Positions 33,931 to 45,000 of a DNA stretch of 64,000 bases are shown one piece after another. The notes beneath the pieces were generated by a model. The model had not been told where the DNA came from. It searched no databases and saw only the letters and a list, made by a program, of their open reading frames with translations. The translations under genes and the position numbers were made by a program. The DNA lies in the NCBI GenBank assembly GCA_964432985.1, contig CAYSPT010000007.1, positions 58,504 to 122,503 on the forward strand, written 5' to 3'. Position 1 is the first letter of the stretch; every line of letters begins with the position of its first letter. The DNA comes from CAYSPT01 sp964432985 (GTDB lineage Bacteria; Muiribacteriota; CAYSPT01).

Positions 33931-35634
33931 TTACGGACCGATGACGGTGACGCCCCGGCCCGGACCCTTCAGGATCGCTATGTTCGGATCTAGAGGATTC
34001 AACGGATTACCTGTAAGCGTTATGGTGTCCCCGCCGCCAATGCCCAGGTTGGCTACCAGGGGACTGATGTCCAGGACCAGGTTGTTCGTCAGGTCAAGAG
34101 TAACCAGGGAAATACAGGATGTCAGCGGTGTCAGGTCGACCACCTGGTTGCTCGACAGGTCGAGGGACTGGAGGTTGACGGCGTACTCCAGGCCGGTTAT
34201 GTCGGAAATCCCCGTGTTGGATGCGTCCAGGTCGGTCAACGTCTCCATGTGGGCCTGGAAAATGTCCCCGTCCGGTTTTGCCAGCGCCGTGCGGACTACG
34301 TCCTCCAGATCCAGGTCCACGAAGGTGACCACCACGGCCCCCGCCACGTCGTGCAGGAGGCCGACACCGCGGCCTGCCAGAGTCTGGATATCATCCAGAT
34401 CATCGATGTCCAGCGCCGTACCCTGCAGATCGATGATGTCCCCTGATCCCAGGCCGTTGTTGTCCACCAGCGGAGAGATGTCTACGATGGAGCCGTTACC
34501 CGACAGGTAGAGCTCGTGAAGTGTCGTCAAATCCTCCAGGACGGAAATATCAGCGAGCTGGTTACCGGACAGATCGAGCGTCTCCAGCGCGAGAAGGTTC
34601 CCCAAGTGGTACAGGTCGCTGACATTACAACTGGAGAGATTAAGATCCGTGAGTGCTGTCAGGCCAGATATGGCTGACAGGTTACTGAGACCCGTATTGC
34701 CGGAGAGGTCCAGATCTTCCAGATTCGTGCAGTACTCAAGCCCGGTCAGGTCGGTAATGGACAGGCTTGAGGCATCAAGCACGGTCAGGGCAAGACAGTC
34801 TCCCTGATTGACTACGTCGTCACCGGGATTGAGAGCGGTCTTCACGGCATTTTCCAGGGTTGAATCATTAAAAACCACCGCCGGGTCCGGATCGATGGTG
34901 GTAATGTCGATCTCGTTGCTCCCGGTGCTCCATCCGGACTCGCTGACCACGAAGACTTTGAAATAGTAGTGGGTGCTCAAATTGAGCCCCATCACCGTGC
35001 CGCTGGTGAGGGCGCTGTCAAAAAACTCGCCGACCAGTACGGACGATTCGTCAACTCCCGGCGTGATCGCCCCGTATATCTGGTAGCTCTCAAAGTACGG
35101 CGCCGAGCTGGCAGTCCACAACAGCGGCACCGATGAGCCGTTAACGTAGGTGCCGAGACTCAGGGTGACGGCCGCGGGACGGGTTGGCGTCAGGGTGAGG
35201 TTGGCTTCGGTCACCACTCCCGGTTCCAGGTCTATGGTATCCCATGCTTCGAACAGGGGGACGGAAATGACCGAATAAACGGTCAGCTCCAGAGATACAC
35301 CGGTCGCCGGCTGCAGTCCGTCGATGGTGATATCAGCCTTCCTGTCAACGACAGATACGGTTTTCTGCACGGTGGTGTAGTTGGTGCCGCTGAGTTTGAG
35401 GGTGACGCTGGCCACGTCATCCGCACTGGGGGCCTGTTTTGTCTCCAGCGTCTGCCCCCCACCGCCCTGCGCTGGCGACAATGCTTTCGCCGCACCACTT
35501 GAAGGCAGCGTCAACTTGATGGTAAGACCGGCGGTAGGTCCCAACGAGGATACCACTCCTCCCCCTCCGCCGCACCCGGCAATGCTGGCAGCAGCAAATC
35601 CCGCGATCAACAAACCAGCGAAAAGCTTTTTCAT
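33931..35634 (-). CDS. Leucine-rich-repeat lipoprotein (internalin-like) with N-terminal beta domains
   Basis: 567 residues from the ATG at 35634. Lipoprotein signal peptide with lipobox SIAGC (Cys21) followed by a poly-Gly tether. Residues about 60-260 contain beta-sandwich segments, the second resembling a fibronectin-III fold (YFKVFVVSESGWSTGSNEI). From about 265 LRRs of 21-22 residues follow (LEDLDLSGNTGLSNLSAISG, LTDLNLSSCNVSDLYHLGNL, LETLDLSGNQLADISVLEDL), a spacer, then a second LRR block (LQSLDLSSNQVVDLTPLTS). Probably displayed on the outer or inner face of the outer membrane for protein binding. Last gene of the envelope operon, 56 bp after the FecR-domain gene. Confidence 0.88.
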   Translation of the reverse strand: MKKLFAGLLIAGFAAASIAGCGGGGGVVSSLGPTAGLTIKLTLPSSGAAKALSPAQGGGGQTLETKQAPSADDVASVTLKLSGTNYTTVQKTVSVVDRKADITIDGLQPATGVSLELTVYSVISVPLFEAWDTIDLEPGVVTEANLTLTPTRPAAVTLSLGTYVNGSSVPLLWTASSAPYFESYQIYGAITPGVDESSVLVGEFFDSALTSGTVMGLNLSTHYYFKVFVVSESGWSTGSNEIDITTIDPDPAVVFNDSTLENAVKTALNPGDDVVNQGDCLALTVLDASSLSITDLTGLEYCTNLEDLDLSGNTGLSNLSAISGLTALTDLNLSSCNVSDLYHLGNLLALETLDLSGNQLADISVLEDLTTLHELYLSGNGSIVDISPLVDNNGLGSGDIIDLQGTALDIDDLDDIQTLAGRGVGLLHDVAGAVVVTFVDLDLEDVVRTALAKPDGDIFQAHMETLTDLDASNTGISDITGLEYAVNLQSLDLSSNQVVDLTPLTSCISLVTLDLTNNLVLDISPLVANLGIGGGDTITLTGNPLNPLDPNIAILKGPGRGVTVIGP

Positions 35635-35690
35635 CCTCAACAAATCCCTTCCGTACTATTCTCCCGGACACCTGCTGTCCCGCCCGGCTG

Positions 35691-36510
35691 TCAATTGTCG
35701 GTAATCTCCAAAATCACCCTGAGAGAAGCGTTCATCGCCTCCTGGAATCCCGATGAAGAAGTGATATTCTCCTCGTTGGTGCCGGTGGTCTGAGTACCGC
35801 CGGCGGCGTTCATCGCGCTTTGTTCATCGGAGGTCCGGCCCCGATCGGCCTGGGACGATATGGAACCACTGTTAAGCTCATCCGAGGGATTTGACGGGGC
35901 CGAGTCGGCGGATTCGACCGTGGACGTGTCTCCCGCCGAAGCGGTGGTACTCTGCCCGGATCCGCTGGTCACGTTAACCGATCCCGCAATCACCTTGACC
36001 TGGGTTCCGAACCCGTCGCTCATGGTGATCTGCTCCTGGGTTCCCCTGACGCTGAGAGTGCTGGTGGGGGTGTTAACCTCGAACTGGGTCTTGACCCCGG
36101 GGGCCTTCTTGATGTGGGCGTCAAGTCCCCCCGTCCTGAGACGAAGCAGGGTCTTGACCGCCCCCTTTTTGCTTAAAAGCTTGGCCACCTTGATCTGGGT
36201 AAGCTCTTCCAGGCGCGCCTCGGCGCCCCCCGGCACATCCAGCACCACCCAGGACTCGAATCCGGTGGAGATGAAATCGCCAGCCACTAGGCTCAGTCCC
36301 GCTTCGGCGGGCTCCCAGTCTCCCCCCCGGCTTTTTGACACCGACTTCCCCCTCGAATTCCTTGATGGACGCAGCCAGGTTGCCTTCAGCCAGGGCATGG
36401 TTGAAGGGGGTGAGAATAAAGGCGATGATTCCCAGGACCAGCACCATTCGTTGTATGGTGTGACGTGGGAAAACAGGAACGTTTATAGTCATTACATCCG
36501 CGTAGTTCAT
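35691..36510 (-). pseudogene. FecR-domain exported protein, split by a one-base frameshift
   Basis: Two overlapping frames together make one protein. ATG at 36510 (AGGAGGTC seven bases upstream) gives a signal peptide and the start of the FecR domain, ending EFEGEVGVKKPGG. The continuation GDWEPAEAGLSLVAGDFIST is in another frame. Removing one G from the G7 tract (C7 at 36322-36328 on the plus strand) restores KKPGGDWEPAEAG and a 272-residue protein. The rest reads FESWVVLDVPGGAEARLEEL, STLSVRGTQEQI and a Ser/Thr/Gly-rich tail. FecR domains outside iron signalling are common in exported envelope proteins of unknown role. The defect could be a real inactivation, slippage-controlled expression, or a sequence error. 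Confidence 0.85.
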
Positions 36511-36533
36511 AATCGACCTCCTCGGATCTTCGA

Positions 36534-37070
36534 TCATTCTCTGGCAGCGCGCATGAGCCGGCTGGAGCGCTGGAGGATGGTGATAAGCTCACCTCCGGAA
36601 ATCGTGGTCCGGTCCCCGGTGGCGGGAGTCAGTCGTTTGTTTACCGCTTCCAGGTATGCCGTTCGTCCCCTGAGGCCGAACAGCCTGGTGATAAATCCGC
36701 CCCGGATTCCCAGAGCTCTGATAAAGAGGTAACAGGTAAATCCCTGGATGGCCGGATCATCCGGGTTGAACCTCCACCGTTGGGGGATGATACCGCGCTC
36801 CTTGAGTACTTCGAACAGCGGGTCGCTCTTCCCCATGGCTTCAGGGAGCTTGAGCATTACGGCAACCGCCCGGCAAGCGTCCTCGCGGGTGGCTTCACCT
36901 TTCTTGATCAGCTGGTTGAAAAAAGCCACCTGCTGAAGAGCCGGTCCATCATTTTCACCTTCTGACATCTCCGCCATGAGAGCGGGACTGATGCAGAACA
37001 TAAACCCGATACAAAATATAAGAATAAGCAAAAGGCTAGCCGGTTGAGCAGTGCTATAGGTTCTTCTCAT
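36534..37070 (-). CDS. Small exported protein of unknown function
   Basis: 178 residues. Signal peptide (LLLILIFCIGFMFCISPALMA) then a helical, mostly basic domain with no family I recognise. Distinctive stretches are FFNQLIKKGEATREDACRAV, PLFEVLKERGIIPQRW and GGFITRLFGLRGRTAYLEAV. The arrangement of a repeated helix-turn with GEATREDACRA could recall SLH-type modules, but the match is weak. Ribosome site AAGGGGGAAT before the ATG; starts 12 bases after the barrel gene and ends 23 bases before the FecR-domain start, so it is a core member of the envelope operon. Confidence 0.75.
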   Translation of the reverse strand: MRRTYSTAQPASLLLILIFCIGFMFCISPALMAEMSEGENDGPALQQVAFFNQLIKKGEATREDACRAVAVMLKLPEAMGKSDPLFEVLKERGIIPQRWRFNPDDPAIQGFTCYLFIRALGIRGGFITRLFGLRGRTAYLEAVNKRLTPATGDRTTISGGELITILQRSSRLMRAARE

Positions 37071-37082
37071 CTTGATTCCCCC

Positions 37083-38534
37083 TTAAAACGTGCAGGAGAT
37101 ACCGACGCTCATGTAGTTCGTCTTCGCCCTGTTTTCCACGGGAAAGGCGCTCCCGGGTGAGAACCGCCCGAAAACAAGGTTTGCCCGGAGATCATCGGTA
37201 ATCTTGAACGAAATATACAGGTCGTTTTCCGTCCCCACATCCCGCGAAGGCACACTGGCCATCAGGTCGGAAATGACGCCCGTAGCCCGGACTTTCCGGT
37301 ACCGGCTCCTCACCAGGGTGACCATCAAGTCTTCCCACCGACCTTTACCCTCAAACGGCTTGCAGGTCAGGGTTATCCTGGTTGATCGGAGATTTGACAG
37401 CCTGGGAGAGAATGCAAGCCCGATACCCGCGGCGGAGAAGTGCAGGAAGTTGTTGTCGGTGGTGGCGGTCTGCTTGCCGCCGAAAGCGTTGGTGACGCTT
37501 CCCCGGTCCGAGTCGCCGCTTCCCTGGAAAAGTTCCAGGGTCAGCGTGGGGCGCATTTCCACCTGCGGGAGCCATCGTGTGCCGAGGGTGAAAGCAGAAG
37601 CGTCTATCCTGGTGGTGGCGGTGTTGGAACCCGAAACCGGTGCTTCCCCTTTCTGACGCACCATCTCCCCCCAGTAGTTGATGGTCTTGGTGAATGCGCC
37701 CCGGGTACCAAACCCCAGGTAGAAGGCATCGTAATCGTATGTCTGGTCGGGATTTTCTGGTTTCTCCTTGCTTTTGTCCTCTTCCCACAGGAAGTAGGAG
37801 TACCATTCCCGGCCGGTATTGAGGCGGTAATTGCCTGAAAACCCGTAGAAGAGGCGTTCGCTTCCCAGGTCCCACCCCGGAACTGAGGTGTCAACGTTGT
37901 TGTCATGTGGTTTTGTCCTGGCGTAATAGGCCTCCACATTGCTTCGGATAAAGCGTTTCTTAATTTTTACACCGTCCAGAACATTGCTCAGCACCAGTCC
38001 GCGGCCCAGGCGGAAATACTGACGGCCCGCTTTCACCGATTTGCCGCTGCCGCCGGGGAGGGTTATGTAGGCCATATCCACGTGGGGACCGGCATTGTCG
38101 GTATCGTCCCGGGCGGCCATGACACCGCCCCAGTCGGTCATGCTGAACTGGTCTTTTACACGGACGTAGACGGTGTTCCCGTTGGGCATGAACACCTTGG
38201 TCCACAGCCGCACATCCACCATGGTCGCCCCCTCGATGGCGTCGGCCAGGGTGGCGGTGCGGTCGAACTCCTCGAAGGTGTACCGGGTGGAGGTCAGCCA
38301 CCCGCCCCAGTCGTAGGTGACCGTGGGTTTGACGGGAGCTACCCGCCACTCTGTTTCTTCCAGTATATCGACGATCCGTTCCTCTTCCAGTTCCAGCTGC
38401 CGGTCAAGCGGCGAAGGCTGCTGCCCGGGCAGTTGCTGAAAACCTCCAAACACGAGTATGACCGTTAACCACAAGAAAATCGAAAGCCGGTTCCGGCTCC
38501 GTAAACGCCGGGGGAAACAGGTTACGTTAAACAA
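37083..38534 (-). CDS. Outer-membrane beta-barrel protein (alginate-export-like)
   Basis: 483 residues. Hydrophobic signal segment (LSIFLWLTVILVFGGF) followed by a Gln/Glu-rich linker (SPLDRQLELEEERIVDILEE), then a large barrel. Strand pairs include YDWGGWLTSTRYTFEEFDRT, GNTVYVRVKDQFSMTDWGGV, GKSVKAGRQYFRLGRGLVLS (the GRQYFRLGRG loop is typical of the alginate-export/AlgE-like family) and the C-terminal NYMSVGISCTF. TTG start at 38534 with GAGCGAGG upstream; the frame closes shortly before, so no ATG is available. First gene of the envelope operon. The substrate is unknown. Confidence 0.82.
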   Translation of the reverse strand: MFNVTCFPRRLRSRNRLSIFLWLTVILVFGGFQQLPGQQPSPLDRQLELEEERIVDILEETEWRVAPVKPTVTYDWGGWLTSTRYTFEEFDRTATLADAIEGATMVDVRLWTKVFMPNGNTVYVRVKDQFSMTDWGGVMAARDDTDNAGPHVDMAYITLPGGSGKSVKAGRQYFRLGRGLVLSNVLDGVKIKKRFIRSNVEAYYARTKPHDNNVDTSVPGWDLGSERLFYGFSGNYRLNTGREWYSYFLWEEDKSKEKPENPDQTYDYDAFYLGFGTRGAFTKTINYWGEMVRQKGEAPVSGSNTATTRIDASAFTLGTRWLPQVEMRPTLTLELFQGSGDSDRGSVTNAFGGKQTATTDNNFLHFSAAGIGLAFSPRLSNLRSTRITLTCKPFEGKGRWEDLMVTLVRSRYRKVRATGVISDLMASVPSRDVGTENDLYISFKITDDLRANLVFGRFSPGSAFPVENRAKTNYMSVGISCTF

Positions 38535-38824
38535 TGCACACGTCCTCGCTCTCCATTAAACATAGATGCATTATGAATACTTCATATTCGCACGCAACCA
38601 TATTCTACTAATATCTCCCCGATTTTTGCAACAGACATTACACACAATGTTAGGTCGCTCCTATGGAATGCTAATTAAAACAGTATAATCTGTGTTTTTT
38701 CTAATTTCATTTTTAACCTACTTCAAGTAAACCATTCACGCGGGTAATAGGCAATATGGTTTAATCAGGCACTGATTGGGTAGAAGAAATACCGAATTTT
38801 TCCTCCTATCAAATGAAAATTGTT

Positions 38825-38919
38825 ATCCTTGCATGGATGACGGCAAATCCCTGTCAATTGCCAGAAGCTTCACCGGCTTTGGGCACGAGAGCAATGCTGT
38901 ACACCATGCTACCCGCCGG
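38825..38919 (+). promoter_or_regulatory. Candidate structured RNA or regulatory element
   Basis: Three consecutive perfect hairpins: ATCC/GGAT (38825-38828 / 38835-38838); GGCAA/TTGCC (38842-38846 / 38858-38862); and a long helix CCGGC-GGG-AGCA paired with TGCT-CCC-GCCGG (38873-38877, 38881-38883, 38890-38893 with 38907-38910, 38912-38914, 38915-38919). The opening ACGGCAAA resembles the start of GEMM-I (cyclic-di-GMP) riboswitches, but the diagnostic ACGCAAAGCC is absent and the best promoter lies downstream. I therefore report a structure, not a riboswitch. Confidence 0.4.
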
Positions 38920-38991
38920 GATGTCCCCTTTTCACCTTTATTTTTTTCAGGTAATGTGACAAAAATCACGTCCAGCCAAAAGCTGCTGCCA

Positions 38992-39020
38992 TTGAATTAA
39001 CAATTGAATATTGTTATACT
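38992..39020 (+). promoter_or_regulatory. Candidate promoter of the giant surface-protein gene
   Basis: TTGAAT (38992-38997), 17-base spacer, TATACT (39015-39020). Transcription would start near 39027, about 30 bases before the ATG. Confidence 0.55.
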
Positions 39021-39057
39021 TTTCAATGGAAAACTATGTTCAAAAAAGGAGCTTTTT

Positions 39058-42000
39058 ATGATCACATTTATTAGCAGCAGATCCACTGCTCAGAAGCGAT
39101 ACAATTATTTACCCACCCGATTGGCTTTTTCCCGCTGTTCCGGCAGCACGGCCGTTTTGCTTTTGGCTTTGCTGCTGGTATCTTTCACGCTCCCGGCGGC
39201 GGCGGAGATCACCGTGCTTAAAACCTTTAATGCCAGCGATGAAAACGGGTACAGCCCGTATTACGGAGCGCTGGCCAGGGGAATGACCAACGAGTTCTAC
39301 GGTATCGCAGGTCACGGCGGTGTCAGCGACAAAGGGACTGTTTACGAATACGATCCCGCCGCCCAGGGAAATGAATTCACCGTGCTGCACAAGTTCGGAA
39401 GCGTGGCAAACGACGGAACGAACCCCCACAGCTGCCCCATCATGGTGGGATCCGACCTGTACGGCACCGCCAAGGTGGGCGGAAGCTCGGGGCACGGCAC
39501 GATCTACAAAATTGTGGACCTTGAGGGAATGTCCGGGGGGCCAACCTATTCGGTTGCATTCGACTTCAGCGGCGGCACCGGGGGCAGCAACCCCATCGGG
39601 GCACCCACGTATGACGTGATGAACAGCGCTCTGTACGGGACTACCCAGTATGGCGGTACTGACAACAAGGGCCTGATCTACAAGGTAGCGGACTTTGACA
39701 CGGTTCCGATCTATACGTACCTGCATCTCTTTGCCGGCGGCGCCGATGACGGCCGGAATCCCTGGGGAACACTGGTGATCGACGATATGCACGATGTTCT
39801 CTACGGGACCACCAGGAATGGGGGAGACAACGACCAGGGGACGGTCTTCAAGATCGACATCGACGGCAATAATTTCACCCTGCTTCATGATTTCAACGAC
39901 GGTTCGGTTACCAATGACGGGCAGGATCCGGCGGCCGGCCTGACCCTTGATACCGTGAACTCTGTCCTCTACGGCACCACCTACTCCGGCGGCAGCGGCG
40001 GCTACGGCGTTATCTTCAAGATCGCAAATATTAGTGGGACTCCAACCTATTCGATCCTGCATCACTTCACCGGCGGCAGCGATGACGGGAAGAATCCGAT
40101 GGCTCCGGTTCTCTTGAATGAATCGACGTTGTACGGTACGGCCGCCAAAGGCGGAGATAATGGCGATATGGGAGGGGTGGTATTCAAGATCGGCACCGAC
40201 GGGAGCGGGTACAGGAACCTGCACGAATTCTCGGATACCGACGGCCGGACTCCCCAGATGGGATTAACCCTAGGCACAGATGATTATCTCTACGGTGCCA
40301 CCTCCTCCGGTGGCGGAACGAACAACTACGGGGTGTTATACAAGACACTGCTGAACACCGCCCCGGTGGCCGGGTTCGGAAACGCCCTGAGCTTCGACGG
40401 CACGGAAGAGTACATCAGCGCCGGGGACAACCTGACCATGTCCCTGGGGGGAAGCACCGATTTTTCCATCACCGCCTGGGTGCGGCCGGCGGCGTTTTCC
40501 GGCAACAATTACCCTGTCTTTGTCAGGCCCGGCAACATGACCGGCGATCTCGATATCCTGACGATGATCGATGGCGGCGGGGCTCCCCGGTTCGGTCTCA
40601 GCAAGGTGGATTCGGGTTCCTGGTCATGGTGTATAGCCGCCTCGGCCATTACCGCGGAAACATGGACCCACCTGGCGTTTGTCAAGTCGGGAAACGATCT
40701 CAAGATCTACATCGACGGAACTCTTGACCAGACCACTTCCATCACCGGCCAGGACGCCCTCTCGGCCAACGAGGGTGACGGGAACAAGTATATCGGTGCA
40801 AATCTCGCTAACGGAGATTACTTTTCCGGGAAGATGGACGAGGTGCAGGTCTGGACCACCGCGCTCACGGCCGAGCAGATCCAGGCCTGGATGTACCGGG
40901 CACCGGATACCTCACACCCGTCTTACGATACAGGCGGGGGAACCAACTACCTGGCCGCCTACTGGCCTTTCGACCAGGTGCAGGATATGGGGGGAGAATA
41001 CTCCACCAGCGATCCTGTGGAATTTAACGAAGGCACCATGAACAATATGGACACCAATAACCAGTCGACCTCCACGGTCAAGGAGTGGTCCACCGACACC
41101 GCCACCCCCGTAACCGGCTCCCTGCCGGGCGGCGACACCAACGGCACCAGCGACTCGGGTACCGACTGGAAATCCGGCCTCACCTTCTCCATCGTCTCCC
41201 AGGGCAGCATGGGGACGGTGGCCATCGGGACGGGCAGTCCCCCCAACACCTTCACCTACACCCCGAGCGGCAGCGAAACCGGGCAGGATTCATTCACCTA
41301 TAAGCTCAACGACGGTCTCGAAGACTCCAACACCGCCACGGTGTATGTCACCGTCACCGAAGTAGCCAACCAGACCCCGGTGGCCGGCTTCGGCACTGCC
41401 CTTGATTTCGACGGGGAGAACGACTACATCCAGATCCCTGACAACGAATCCCTGCACCTGACGGGCTCGTTCACCATGGAGTTCTGGTTCAAATCAGGCG
41501 ATGTCAGCCAGAACAATACCTACCTTATTTCCAAGAACGCGGGCAACGGCGACCAGTGGGCGGTGATCTATGAGTACCGGGATAACAAAATAGAGTTGAC
41601 CGCTGCCAATGGTGGCATAATCGGTACGTCACCCCGGGATTACTCGGCGATAACCGTGAATGACACCGACTGGCACCACGTCACCTACACCTACGACCAG
41701 ACCACCCTGAAGGGATACCTGGACGGTACCCTGGTCCTCTCCGAGACCGTTTCCTTCACCCTCACCGCCCTGACCGGAGTCCCGCTTTACCTCGGTTGTT
41801 CCACCCCGAGCGCCGGAAACTATGTGGACGGATCCATGGACGAAATCAGAATCTGGGACACCGCCCTGCCCCAGGAGCAGATCCAGAACTGGATGTACCG
41901 GTCGGTGGACCAGACTCACCCGGCCGTCGGTAACATGGTGGCCTACTACACCTTCAACGAGGGAAGCGGAACCACCGTCGCCGACCCGGTGAACGGCAAC

Positions 42001-45000
42001 AACGGCACCCTGACCAACATGGCGGAAGAAGACTGGATCACTTCCACCGCCGGCAGCGAGTGGACGGCGACCGAGAATACGCCGCTCTTTGGCTACCTGG
42101 TGGGAAGCGACCAGGACGGGACCAGCTCGGCAACCGCCGACTGGCTATCGGCCATCACCTTCGAAATCGTCGATTACCCCGATAAGGCCGAAGTGAAGCT
42201 GGGAGCGGGCAACAGCTTCATTTTCACCCCCAATGTTGCCCAGAGCGGGGCTGTATCCTTCACCTACCGGGTCAGCGACGGGACCGCCGAATCCGCCAAG
42301 GGCACGGTGGGTGTTACCATCGAAGCGGTGAACGACACCCCGGTGGCCGGGTTCGGCAACGCGCTGGATTTCGACGGGACGGACGACTACGTGGATGTCG
42401 GCACACTGGACGGCCTGAGCGGTGCAGTGTCGGTGGAGGCCTGGGTCAAGTTCGACGAGATGGCCAGGTACGACCGGATTGTGGACTTCGGCCAGGGGGA
42501 GGCAGATGACAATATCCTGGTTTATGTAGGTCAATATAATGGAATAGTCTTTCAAATCAGAGTAGGAGCTGAATATCATTTAATAGAAACAGCGTCAACC
42601 CTCGAAACCGCCTGTTGGTACCACGTAGCGGCGGTCACGGACGGCACCAACGGATCGGTTTTCATAAACGGCGAACCTCAACCACTGGCCTTGCGAGATG
42701 TAAACGGGACCGTGACCACCTTTAATGACGGGCGCACCTCCGCTACGCTCACCGGTGCTACCGACGTCGGGTCCCGCCAGTCGTGTTTCATCGGCCGGTC
42801 GAACTGGACAGGTCCTGCTTGCTTCGACGGGCAGATGGACGAGGTTAGGATCTGGAATACAGCGCTAACGCAGGAGCAGATCCAGGCCTGGATGTACCGG
42901 GAAGGTGACATTTCCCACCCCGCCGGGATGACCCTGGCCGGCTACTGGAAGTTCAACGAGAGCGGCGGGCTGACGGCGTATGATTACACGGGGGAAGCCA
43001 ACCACGGTACCCTGGTCAACATGGACGCCGGCCACCGGGCGGACCCGGCCTCTGCTGATGCCTTCGGGGAAGCTCTCCAGTTCGACGGGGTGGACGACCG
43101 GGTACAGCTGGCTGGCGGGGCTCTGAACAACCTGGATGCCTTCACTTTATCCTTCAGGCTCAAAACCGCCCATGCCAGCGCGGACAGGCATTTCTTTTCG
43201 GCCGCAAACAGCAGTCAGTACAATGAAATACTCATCGGTCTCACCCTGGGATCGCCGCAAATCCTGGTGAAAGGCAGCGCGTATGATCCAAACGTGACCG
43301 CGGTCAATGACGGGCAGTGGCACCAGGTGGCGGTCACCCGCTCCGAAAGCACGGTCAAATGCTATATAGACGGGATACTGGACTTTACCTGGACTGAGGC
43401 TCCTACCGGTACGCTTTCGGTGGACACAGGCGGGCTGTGGCTGGGCGGAGACCAGGACAGCGTGGGCGGTGGATGGTCGGAGTCACAACAGTTCCACGGC
43501 TTTCTCGATGACGTACAGATCTGGAACGCAGCGCTCGACCAGGGGACCATCCGCGACTGGATGGACTATGAAATCGATAGCAGCCATCCCAATTATGACA
43601 ACCTGGTAGCTTACTACCAGTTCGACGAGGGAAGCGGCACCACGGTTACCGATTCAAAAGGCTCCTACGACGGAACCCTGAGCAACATGGAGGAGGCCGC
43701 CGACTGGGTTAGTTCGACTATAGCCGATTCGTTCAGCACCACCGAGGACAACGCTGTGAGCGGGCACCTGGTGGGCAGCGACGACGACGGCACGTCGGAC
43801 AGCGGCACGGACTGGCTGAATACCGTCACCTTCTCCATCGTCTCGGCGGGCAGCAAGGGCACGGCTGAAATCACAGCCGACAACAGCTTCACTTACACGC
43901 CCACCAGCAACGAAAACGGCTCTGATACCTTTACTTACAAGGTGAACGACGGAACCCAGGACTCTAGCACCAGGACTGTAAGCGTATCCATCAGCGCCGT
44001 AAACGACGCACCCACCGGCTCGGTCACCATCAGCGGCACCCCCACCGAGGATCAGACCCTGACCGCCGGCAACACCCTGGCGGATGATGACGGTATGGGC
44101 AACGTGAGTTACCAGTGGAAACGAGGCGGTAACGTTATCGATGGGGCGACAAACGACACCTACTCTCTAGGAGACGACGATGTGGGCGCGGCCATTACCG
44201 TTACCGCCAGCTACACCGACGGCAACAGCACCGCCGAGAGCGTCACATCCAGCCCCACGTCCGCGATTACCAACGTCAATGATAATCCCACCGGCACCGT
44301 CACTATCAGTGGGACGGCCATGGCCGGCCAGATCCTGACCTCCATTACCTCGGAAATCGCGGACCTCGACGGTCTGGGGACCTTTTCCTACCAGTGGAAG
44401 CGCGGAGGCGATCCTATCGACGGAGCCACTGACGGCACCTATACCCTGGTTGAGGACGACGTGGGCTCGACCATCACGGTCACGGCCAGCTACACAGATG
44501 GCAACGGCACTCCCGAAAGCGTGACGTCGGCCCCCACCGCTGAGGTGGCCCCGGCCAACCTACCTCCCACCGCCGGATTCGGGTCGGCGCTTGAATTCGA
44601 CGGCGTGAACGACTTTGTATCTGCAAACATGGGCACCGGTACCTTTTCCTCCCAGGTGACCATGGAGTTCTGGGTAAACTACCATGACCTTGTCGGACAG
44701 CAGAACCTGGCCCGGCTGAGTAATACGGAGGGCTCGGCTATACGTTTCGTGCCTTACAAAACCACCGGGAACAAGCTGGCCTTTTACCTGGCGAATGGCA
44801 CCGGCAGTACGGCTGTAGTGACCGATTTTTCCGTGGCCGCCGGCACCTGGTATCATTGCACCTTCACCTATGACGGTACCACCGCCGGGGTGTACGTGAA
44901 CGGTAGTCTGGCAGATTCCCAGGAATACAGTGGGATGGTCATGAGCAATGTTTCGCAGGGCCTGGACATTGGTGCTGACGATGGATCTTACTATACTAAG

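Larger units (their letters stand above)
38535..39057. other. Divergent intergenic region (523 bp)
   Basis: AT-rich spacer between the barrel gene (minus) and the giant surface-protein gene (plus). It holds the hairpin cluster at 38825-38919, a promoter at 38992-39020 and the AAAAGGAG ribosome site at about 39046. A 74-codon open frame at 38776-39000 has no ribosome site or protein-like composition and overlaps the hairpins, so I do not call it. Confidence 0.7.

Noticed and set aside
38825..38919. GEMM-I cyclic-di-GMP riboswitch
   Set aside because: ACGGCAAA is suggestive but the conserved ACGCAAAGCC and tetraloop receptor pattern are absent, and the likely transcription start lies downstream.
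38776..39000. 74-codon open frame upstream of the giant gene
   Set aside because: No ribosome site, overlaps the hairpin cluster and a promoter, no recognisable domain.
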